Source: Culex pipiens pallens (Eukaryota; Arthropoda; Insecta; Diptera; Culicidae). From it: DNA of 64,000 nt. Shown here piece after piece: positions 55,467-64,000 of the stretch. The DNA lies in NCBI RefSeq assembly GCF_016801865.2, contig NC_068938.1, positions 7,821,101 through 7,885,100 on the forward strand, read 5' to 3'. Every line of letters starts with the position of its first letter. Within the stretch, counting starts at the first letter, position 1. The notes beneath the pieces were generated by a model. The model was given only the letters and a program-made list of their open reading frames with translations, did no database searches and had not been told where the DNA came from. The position numbers and the translations under genes are program-made.

Positions 55467-55989
55467 TATTAAAGCAAAGTTCAATTCTTATTGGTTTTCC
55501 TATTTTAACAAACTATGGTGTGGAGTATGAATGAAGAAAATTGAAAATATTTTTAAATTATGTTTTGGGGCTTAACAACTTTTCTTTCAGAAATTCAGAT
55601 GAAATAAAAAATGGGAATTATTACAGAATAAATTCATATCATTTTATTTGCACAGATAAGATAATCGTGATCAGTTTTCCTTTCTTCAAGATAGTAACAA
55701 ATTTATTTAAAGCTTGGTAATAGAAGTGATAAAGCTATCAGCTGGTGATTGATTACAACTAGGAAAATTTAAATATAAACACTCAAGCCTTCTCCCAGTT
55801 TATGCAAATCATAATAAACAACAAATATCCAAGTAACAATCCGCGATTACATGCAAAATCCGCCCTAATTGCACTACCCTATGCGAGTCGCGTGGGAAAT
55901 TGCATCACCGGCACGCGTCCGTTAGCGCCCAAGCAATTACCGGTAGAACATACACTAAGCCACCGAAGCTTAGTTCGGGCTTAGTCACG
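55467..55989 (+). promoter_or_regulatory. Upstream region of gene 6
   Basis: A TATA-like AAATATAAAC (55771-55780) precedes a CCAGTT initiator-like motif (55795-55800) at plausible spacing. The predicted leader contains a 60-codon upstream ORF (55802-55984) that stops five bases before the main ATG at 55990. This is motif-based inference. Confidence 0.35.
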
Positions 55990-57891
55990 ATGCAACCGGT
56001 CGACAGTGATCACGTTACGATTCCGTTGGTCTCCACCGGCAACGGCAGTACCAACCGCGGTGAAACGAAGCTCTCCTTCTCGGGAATTTCGTACACGATC
56101 GCACGCCGACATGGTCCCAAACAGGTTCTGGACCAGCTGTCGGGGACGTTCAGGAGTGGCCGGTTGGCGGCCATTATTGGACCTTCCGGGGCTGGGAAAA
56201 CCAGTTTGCTGAACGTGCTGGGGGGATTTCGTCCGCGGGATGTGAGGGGTTCGATACTGATCAACGATCAGGAGTTGAGCGCGGGGAGTTATCGGGCGAA
56301 GGTTGCTTATAATACGCAGCAGATCGCGTTGCTCCCGAACATTACGGTGAAGGAGACGCTTGAGTTTGCGGTTGATCTGAGGACGCGGTATGGGAAGTCG
56401 AAGGTGCGCAAGAGGAAAACCGTTGAGGATGTGATCGCGCTGCTTGGGCTGGATAAATGTGCCCACAGTCAGGTGCGGGTGATTTCCGGTGGAGAGCGGA
56501 AACGGCTGTCGATTGCGCAGGAGTTGATCTCGGAGCCGAAGATCATGCTGTTTGACGAACCTACCAGTGGGTTGGACAGTGAAGCGTCGTATCAGGTGGT
56601 GTCTTACCTGAGGGAGTTGGCCAGGCAGGATCGTTGCGTCGTCAGTGTGGTTCATCAGCCAAGTTCCGATCTTTTGGAGTTGTTCGACGATATTTACGTA
56701 CTGTCGAGTGGCAGATGCATGTACCGAGGATCACTGGACGGTATGATTTCGTACTTTGAGAACGTGGGACTCGTTTGCCCGCAGTACTACAATCGAGCCG
56801 ATTTTGGTAGGTGAAGTGAGGTTATGTGATCGTTTAATGAAGTTTGCTTTGTTTTCAGTGCTAAAGATCACCTCACCGAGTAAGCCAGAAATCAGTAAGG
56901 TGTACCAATCGATGCACCAGATGGAATCCATCGTAGACAACATACAGTCCAAACCAAAGACAAAACAACCTAAACCCGGATCCCAGTACCCGACATCCAA
57001 TTGGCACCAGTTCATCACCCTAACGCGCCGTTCAGCTCTATCAACGATCCGCAACTACATCCTATCGATCCTCCGCCTGGGAGGACTGATCCTGCTCGGC
57101 GCAATGATCGGAATCATCTACTACGACATCGGCAACGACGCGTCCAAAATAATCTCCAACACGGCCTTCCTATGCATCTCCCTTGCCCTGGTCGTGTTCA
57201 TCAACGCAGTAGCCGTTGTGCTAAGCTGTAAGTTTTACACAATCACTTTAACGCAGCAACCGCTGACTCCCCCTCTCCCACAGTTCCCATGGAAATGACA
57301 GTGCTGACGCGCGAGCACCAAGCAAACTGCTACTCGATCGCGGCCTACTACTTCGCCAAGCTCACAACCGATTTCGTCCCGATGATCATCGGGAATGCCT
57401 GCTTCCACACAATCACCTACTACATGACGGGTCAACCGGTTGAGCTGGACCGTTTTCTCCGATTCGGAGCGATCCTGCTGCTCACCGGATGGTTCGGCCA
57501 GATCTTTGGCCTGTTCGGCGGCAGCACCTTCTCGATCCAACTCGCCCCCTTCGTAGTCCCGGTCGCGATCCTAACCATGGTCCTGTTCGGAGGATTCTTC
57601 ATCCGGTTCAACGAGCTTGTCCCCTTCCTGCGTCCCCTGATCCACGTGTCTCCCTTCAAGTACGCGTTTGAAGGTGTCGCCCAGGCCGTTTACGGCTTCA
57701 ACCGGACCAACCTTGCGTGCTCGGCCGGCAGTGACGACGCACGGGTGTGCCCCTTCCAAACCGGAGACCAGGTGCTGGCCATGCTGGACATGGACCAGGC
57801 TGATTACGGGGTTGACGTGGGTGGGCTGGCCGTCATTGTTGGCGTGATGCACGTGGTCGTGTATGTTTGTCTGTGGGTGAAGGTTAGATGA
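55990..57891 (+). CDS. Gene 6: ABCG half-transporter, complete (597 aa)
   Basis: Coding exons are 55990-56806, 56859-57227 and 57284-57891 (TGA), 598 codons. ATG 55990 (MQPVDSDHVTIPLVS) was chosen because its N-terminus aligns with that of gene 5 (MQPSKTLDVTFPLVS). NBD: Walker A GPSGAGKTS about 64-72, Q-loop Gln 110, signature ISGGERKRLS about 165-174, Walker B LFDEP about 187-191, His 222. TMD: LRLGGLILLGAMIGIIYYDIG, then FPMEMTVLTREHQANCYS, YGFNRTNLACSAG, and a last helix ending WVKVR. The intron that in gene 5 follows the Walker A region is absent, the exon being continuous through GGFRPRDVRG. It is the intact sister of gene 5. Function is by family: membrane export by an ABCG dimer, substrate unknown. 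Confidence 0.93.
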
Positions 57892-57950
57892 AGATGAGTG
57901 TTAGCTCGGGAAATATTAGTGATAATTGAGTTGCGGTTAGAACAAGTTTC

Positions 57951-57956
57951 AATAAA
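57951..57956 (+). promoter_or_regulatory. Poly(A) signal of gene 6
   Basis: AATAAA lies 60 nt after the stop codon. Confidence 0.6.
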
Positions 57957-57959
57957 GTT

Positions 57960-60870
57960 GCGTGACGAAGAACTGACATTTGTGTGCATTATTGTGGGAT
58001 GACTTGTTACGGAATTGTTCGAGACTGTGACGAACTGGAAAGTTTTCTTTTTTGCATAGGCAAACAGAAGGAATAATGTATATATTCATGAAGTAACGTT
58101 GGATATGGTAATGTGATAACATGATTGATGATGTCGTGATTTGCGTAAAATTTATCAAATCATTAGCTTTTTTTTGTACTGCTTCAGCTGCTAGCACGTT
58201 TGCTCTATTAGGCAAAGGATAAAACTCTAAAGTAAAAACTTAAAATAGAAAAAAATATGTATTTTTTTCTTGCAAATCACCCTCTTCAATAACAACGTTA
58301 TTAAGGGTTGTTAGCGATATATTAGACTTATTAAAAAGAAAAATATTGACTAAACATTACAACTACGCACAAAAATTGTTATTTTTATTATAGGCTTGAT
58401 AATCCGAAGTCCAATGTGAGTTTGTAAACAAAGAGTAAAAAAACAACATCAAATCAGGAATCAACTTTGTTATCAAAACAAAAAAACTTAATTTCACTGA
58501 CATTACATGCAAACTGACATTAATATTTAATGAGTCATAAAATTTATCACTTTCCTAATATTGAAAACCCTTCGGCCAAAGATACCGTAGGGCGGAAACA
58601 AACTCTGATATTTAAGCATTGTTGATCTGACATGATATTATGCAGATTTTTGAATATTTGTTTACTGCAGAGCAATTTTTATTGATTGCCGATTATATGA
58701 GCATATTTATTAGGGTGACACAAATTCAACTTCTTTGAAGACTTTGAGGGGGTTTTGTGAGGACTTTCTGAGTAAAAATTAATACATTTGAAATATGTTC
58801 TCAAACTAAATCAAAACAAAGCATTGGTGAAATATTTTGCACAATCGGTGCAGGTATGCTAATTTAGCTTATCTTGCATGAACTAGATTCAAACGTAAGC
58901 CATCTTCAATGTTTCGCCATGTTGATTAGATTGACACCTAATTTTATCCACATTCGTATCACCCTTTAAAAAGAACGTGCTTGGACAATGCATAAATTAA
59001 TTATTTAGTAGTGGAAAGTGGGGTTCGTCGAAAAGCGAATCGGAAGAATCGATAATTGTGTAATGTTATCCTCTGAAAATTTGTGTGAAGCTAAACTTGT
59101 GATTCATTAAATGCCTTATTTTTTGTGAAGATTTTTGCTTTTTTCAAATATTTTTTTTGTGTTTTTTAGTAAGTTGTAATCTTTTTTACTGATTAATTTT
59201 CCGAACATTAGTTTTAAATATTATTTGTATTCACAAAAATGCAATTTTAATCTTTGAACCATTCTTCACAAATTACGGAATTTGAATTTGTTTTTTAAAT
59301 ATTTTATTATACTTTTGTAGACAAAAACAATATTCAAAAAAAAATAACAAGCCAGAATTTCAACATTTTAATGCCAAGAATGCATGGGAAATGTATTATG
59401 CAGCAGTACCGTCATCAGGGGTGACATTGAGTCTTGGGGTGAGATTGGGTCATACAAAAATGCTAACCTTATGTCGGTTTGCAATCATAAGTTTTCCAAA
59501 AAATTAATTTGAAAAAAAAATTTGTGATAAAAAAATACTTTTTGCAGTACTGTACATTAAAAAATCACTTTGCCTCAAAATATTGTTAAATGCATTCAAA
59601 CTTTTTATGAATTATTGTAAATGCAGAGCAATCCATTAAGAATGGTTTTCAGCTGGTTGCACTAAAAATTGCATTGAAATTTTGAAGTTTTTCTCTATGT
59701 CCCCAAAAATACGGGACAGATTGGTTCCATTGCGCCTCAATTTTATTTTGTAAAGGAAAACTTATATTTTTGCTGCTTGATTTAAAAAAAAAAATATTTT
59801 GAGGTTTAATTTTGAAACCAACGCTCGTAATAATTTTGAGTCTTTAAAGAAAAACGAGAAGCCTGCTCGACTCAAGTTTTTGGGAGCACTTTTAAGGAAA
59901 ATGACGTCAATAAATAAAAAAAAAATAATAACAAATTTAAAAATAGGAGCCCACAAAAAATAGTGGACAGGACGTTTCACCTTGAAACTTAAAAATATGG
60001 GTAATCAGCTCCTGTTGAAAGATACATCATTAGGGTGGAATCTAGTTATATGGGAAAATTGAAAATGATAAAAATCCAATAAGCAACACATTTTTTGGGT
60101 TTCTTTCAGGGTCCCAAAATACCCCCCAAAATTTGGGAGCGATTGGTTAAGCCCACGATTAGCGCAAAGTGAATGAAATTTGCATGGATATTACTATGGG
60201 GAAACTTGCATTTTTACATTTTTGAATTTACAAAATTTATATTTTATTATTTTATGAAACTAACACCGTAGAAGTACAGCCCTGGCAGTCCTTAACAACT
60301 CTCTCAAAGACAGTATAGTGCTAAAGTGCGTAAAAAAAAAGATACACGGTTTAAAAAAATAGTGTATTGAAATAATCAGTGAAACTCATATTTTCTGCCA
60401 AAGGAACCGGAAAATACATAACAAACATGATTGAACTTATATTTAGATGAACCTTAGGTAAAATTGTTATAAAGAAATGTTCAGAAGACATTATTAAGTT
60501 AAGTTGCACCCAAATTCCTCAAATATATTATAGTTTTCGGAAGTTTCCGCTTGACTTAACAGTGTTGGCAAAAAGTATGATTTTTGCCGAGTATTTCGAA
60601 ATGTCTCTCTTGAACGCTTTGTAACTTTTGATAGAAGAATTTTGCACCATACTGTCTTCAAGAGAGTTGTAATGAACATTAGCCTGTCCCATTTTGAGGT
60701 CATGTCGAGAAATTTCAGGTGCTCACTTCTTAAATGGTAGATTATGATGTCAGGAACAATGTTTTCTTAGACAAGAAAAAATAATAAAATACTTTCTCGC
60801 ACCCCCTAGTCGATTTACTGAAAAAAAGTCACTTTTTTGAACAAATTTTCTAAAATCGCTTGGAATCAAT
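57960..60870. other. AT-rich intergenic DNA
   Basis: No gene is seen. A MITE-end-like segment GGGGTGACATTGAG lies at about 59418. A segment at about 59560-59770 resembles the 9690 repeat family in reverse. 60290-60870 runs into the repeat at 60880-61445. Confidence 0.4.
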
Positions 60871-60879
60871 ACAAAAACT

Positions 60880-61445
60880 GATTCGATCTGGTGAGTATTA
60901 TCTTCAAACGATAGGTTTTTGTCCATAGATTATGATGCACTATCAATATTGGATTATAACCTAAGTTTTTGAACTCTCCCAGGCGGATTTATGTCGAAAA
61001 AAATCGCATTTTTCGAAACTTTTTTCAGAAATACTCATTTAATTTAGGGTAACCAATTTTTAACAGTAAAACCAAAAAAATGCAGCTTGTAGGAAATTTC
61101 ATGGCGAACATTTTTCCCTCTGAGAAAATGCAATTTTCAAAATTTCTCAGAATTCTGAAGCAAGGCCTACTAATTAGACGATGTTGCAAGCATGTGTCGC
61201 AAAGGTCAGTGTATGCTTTCTTATAGTAATTTTGGCCGCTGAATCCGAATCTGAAATCAAATTTCGTGTAAACAGTGATGTTTTTTTGCTACACCCTTTT
61301 GGAATGCTATTTGCGTGATTAAATCGCTGCAATTCAAATTGCTTGCAAGTTCGGTCATACTTTTCTCGGTTTTCGTTCCACTTTGATTGATATTTAACTC
61401 ACAGAACTCTTTATGTGTAATGTTTTTTACGTTCTGATTATGTTG
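60880..61445 (+). repeat. Monomeric relative of foldback family D
   Basis: It aligns in order with 62840-63375: TAGGAAATTTCATGGCGAAC against TAGGAAATTTCACTACGAAC, TCTCAGAATTCTGAAGC against TCTCAGAATTAATAAGC, and the TTTTGGCCGCTGAATCCGAATCTG segment. It covers one arm and the spacer but has no inverted second arm nearby. It is diverged by substitutions and small indels. Confidence 0.65.
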
Positions 61446-61962
61446 TAACAATTCGGAAATCACATATTTTTATTTGGCGTGGGCTTAAGCTAATATGGAT
61501 TTATAAAAAAAAAGAATACCAGAGAAAATTTTAGGAAAAGTGGCTGCATTTGGATAAATTTGTTTGGAAAATTGCATTAAAATAAGTTCTAGAAGACATT
61601 TTCGAATATTTTTCATACCAAAAAATATATGTAACAACCATAAAAAATGCTTCAGAATTTTTAGTTTTCTCTATTTATTTATCAATCCTTAATTCTAGTA
61701 AGGGGGGGGGAGGGGAGGGAGGGGTTCAGCGATTTTCCACGCTCCATATCAAAAAGATTTGCTTTGTATGGAAATTGGGGGGGAGGGGGTCTGCGATTTT
61801 AAGTGTTTACGTGGTTGAAGTGTTTACGTGGTTTATGGATAGTCCCTAAGCCCCCACCAAATAACAATATGCGATTTTTCGAATTGCTTAAGATAATCAA
61901 AACGTAAAAAACATTCAGAGTTCGGAAACTCACTCACGGGTTACTCAACCATGAGGAAAAAC

Positions 61963-62132
61963 TACACCCTTACCAAAAATCATGATTTTTTGAGTTCCAA
62001 ATCCCACTTTTCATACGAATTTTTCAGTTCAACCCATATAACCATTTTTATGGTTGTAGTACCTGAACTCAAAAAATTGTATGAAAAGTGGGATTTGGAA
62101 CTCAAAAAATCATGATTTTTGGTAAGGGTGTA
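61963..62132. mobile_element. Small palindromic MITE with TA ends
   Basis: CACCCTTACCAAAAATCATG and its complement bound about 166 bp; the arms are near-perfect for about 60 bp. TA lies at each border (61963-61964 and 62131-62132), suggesting Tc1/mariner-type insertion. It splits a repeat that contains ACTCAC/GAGTGA motifs. Confidence 0.65.
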
Positions 62133-62714
62133 AGTTACCTGCGAGTAAATTACTCAACACTCTCGGTGAGTGTGAGAGCCTTCCTCATTTACTCACAAAG
62201 AGGGCTATGAGCGCTCATGAGGGCTATTTTAGAAAACAAATTTCCAGATGAGTAATTCTCGCTGAAAGTGGACCACTATTTACACAAGGTGCTCAAAAAT
62301 CAAAAGCAATGTACTTTTCCAATAGCCCCCACCAAGTTATGAATGAAACCATGTTTGGTTGGTTGAATTTGTCCTCACCTCGGCGCCACGAAGCTAAAAC
62401 ATTTTTTTAAATTGGTAATTTTGTGACTTAGGCGCGTCTACAAAATTGCTCATAACTTTGCAAAACTTCAACGAACCCTTGATGTTTAGGGGTGTTTTGG
62501 AAAGGAAATGAGCAGAGCTTTCGAATGCACTTGTCAGAAAAACACCGTTCCATACATTTTTTAGCCACAAAACACCATTGTATTTTTAAAAGTCATTTTT
62601 GAAGGCCGGCGCCCCGCTTTATCGAAAAATTGACAAATCCATTCGAAAGCTGAGATGATTTCACATAAAGGACCAAAAAATCTAAGGTGTATGTTCCTCC
62701 TATCTTTTTTAATC

Positions 62715-64000
62715 TTATTTTGATTCTGCGAGCGCTGCGCTCCGTTCGCATTTCGGGCACCCAAAATGTTGCAATTTGCTTGCCTTATTTAAAGGTTTTG
62801 TCAAAAAATATAGGTGCTCACTTTTTAAATGATAGTTTATTGTCCAAGTATCAAAATGCACTTTCGATAATTGACCAATATTTATGTTTTTGGGTTCTTC
62901 CAGGCAATTTAACGTCGAAAAATTGTTTTTTTACTTTTTTTTTGTAAAATGCTTACTTACAATTGGGTCAGTGAAAGTAATTAATGTAACAGGTAGGAAA
63001 TTTCACTACGAACATTTTTCTCTTAAAGAAAACGTAATTTCGATACTCCAGTGCCAAGATTTTTTCAGTTTTAGTGAAAAAAAACCAATTTTACAAATTT
63101 CTCAGAATTAATAAGCACGGCCTACTATTTACATGCGGCATATGTTTTGGAGGCCAGAGTATGTTTTCTTATAGTTATTTTGGTCGCTAAATTCGGATCT
63201 GGAATCAAATTTCAGATAAACAGTTAAATTTGGAGCCACGCCCAAAAGTTATTTGCGGTAATAAGCTGTAATTTTAATCGCTAGTGAATTCGGTCATATT
63301 TCATCTTTCGCTCACCTTTCATTGATATTTTACTCACGGATTTTTCTATGGAGAATGGTTTTTTCAACTTCTGATTGATTTGAGAGGCCACGTGGCGCGG
63401 TGGTTAGCGGCTTCGGCTGCCGATCCTTAATTGGCTATGGGGAATACACGCAAATAATATTTGAGCGTGGCTAAAATATCACTGTTCACTGTTTATCTGA
63501 AATTTGATTCCAGATCCGAATTCAGCGACCAAAATAACTATAAGAAACCTTACTCTGACTTCCAAAACATATGCCGCATGTAAATAATAGGCCGTGCTTG
63601 TTAATTCTGAGAAATTTGTAAAATTTGCACTTTTTTCTCACTAAAACTTAAATATCTTGGCACTGGAGTATCGAAATTACGTTTTCTTTAAGAGAAAAAT
63701 GTTCGTAGTGAAATTTCCTACCTGTTACATTAATTACTTTCACTGACCCAATTGTAAGTAAGCATTTTACAAAAAAAAAAGTAAAAAAACAATTTTTCGA
63801 CGTTAAATTGCCTGGAAGAACCCAAAAACATAAATATTGGTCAATTATCGAAAGTGCATTTTGATACTTGGACAATAAACTATCATTTAAAAAGTGAGCA
63901 CCTATATTTTTTGACAAAACCTTTAAATAAGGCAAGCAAATTGCAACATTTTGGGTGCCCGAAATGCGAACGGAGCGCAGCGCTCGCAGAATCAAAATAA
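62715..64000. repeat. Foldback element, family D (right end cut by window)
   Basis: The left arm is 62715-63224, the spacer about 63225-63487, and the right arm 63488-64000 and beyond. The arms are almost perfect complements; the ends visible here include GATTCTGCGAGCGCTGCGC and its complement. The mirrored 86- and 115-codon frames in the arms are reflections of one sequence and are not genes. The spacer carries a tRNA-like fragment. Confidence 0.85.
63379..63435 (+). repeat. tRNA/SINE-like fragment in the foldback D spacer
   Basis: GTGGCGCGGTGGTTAGCGGC resembles a tRNA A-box/D-arm, and TCGGCTGCCGA could be a stem, but no B-box follows. Only the 5' half of a SINE or tRNA-like sequence is present. 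Confidence 0.45.

Noticed and set aside
55981..56655. 224-codon antisense frame over gene 6, and 11157-11831 over gene 2
   Set aside because: They are out-of-frame shadows of conserved ABCG exons, with no independent family features.
62687..63111. Small proteins in mirrored frames (86 and 115 codons)
   Set aside because: They are reflections of the two arms of foldback D; there is no codon bias or family resemblance.

Overview
The window is eukaryotic. It has spliced genes with consensus GT...AG introns, very AT-rich intergenic DNA and a dense load of transposable elements. The insect-type white/ABCG1-like paralogues, a Jockey-clade non-LTR ORF1, tRNA-derived SINEs and many MITEs suggest a culicine mosquito (Culex-like). 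That assignment is inference; no species marker was tested.

The protein-coding content is a cluster of six ABCG half-transporter genes (order NBD then TMD). Gene 1 (+, 4029-4686) is only the last two exons; its 5' part is outside the window. Gene 2 (-, 17683 down to 11168, 4 coding exons, 617 aa) is complete. Gene 3 (+, 26173-32993, 4 exons, 589 aa) is divergent from gene 2. Gene 4 (+, 41930-47681, 5 exons, 618 aa) is followed after only 292 bp by gene 5 (+, 47974-49776). Gene 5 is broken twice in its last exon: a 1-nt frameshift, then a 1.6-kb TIR element. The lost 3' end of its coding sequence is still readable at 51455-51511. Gene 6 (+, 55990-57891, 3 exons, 597 aa) is the closest relative of gene 5 and lacks the first intron. 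All six share a phase-1 intron just before the (F/Y)-x-x-E motif of the TMD, which fits local duplication. ABCG half-transporters work as dimers, so the products could form homo- or heterodimers; nothing here shows which.

The rest is mostly repeats. Long foldback elements (arms about 490-650 bp, spacers 76 bp to 0.26 kb) lie at 1-1225, 19306-20699, 27841-28919, 29458-30813 and 62715-64000, with a broken copy at 39714-41091. There is an ORF1-only Jockey-type retroposon with target duplications (5232-7000), a non-autonomous hAT element (8421-9298), TTAA-flanked and TA-flanked MITEs, (GACTCC)n arrays bounded by CAGGGCTG, and a TIR element with internal 164-bp tandem units. A 0.36-kb heptamer satellite lies in an intron of gene 3, and SINE or SINE-like pieces are scattered throughout. 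Several insertions are nested, which gives a relative order of events.

The strongest leads are the double-hit gene 5, the ORF1-only retroposon, the two large hairpin-forming repeats inside one intron of gene 3, a monomer/foldback pair at 60.9-64.0 kb, and short upstream ORFs in the leaders of four of the paralogues.
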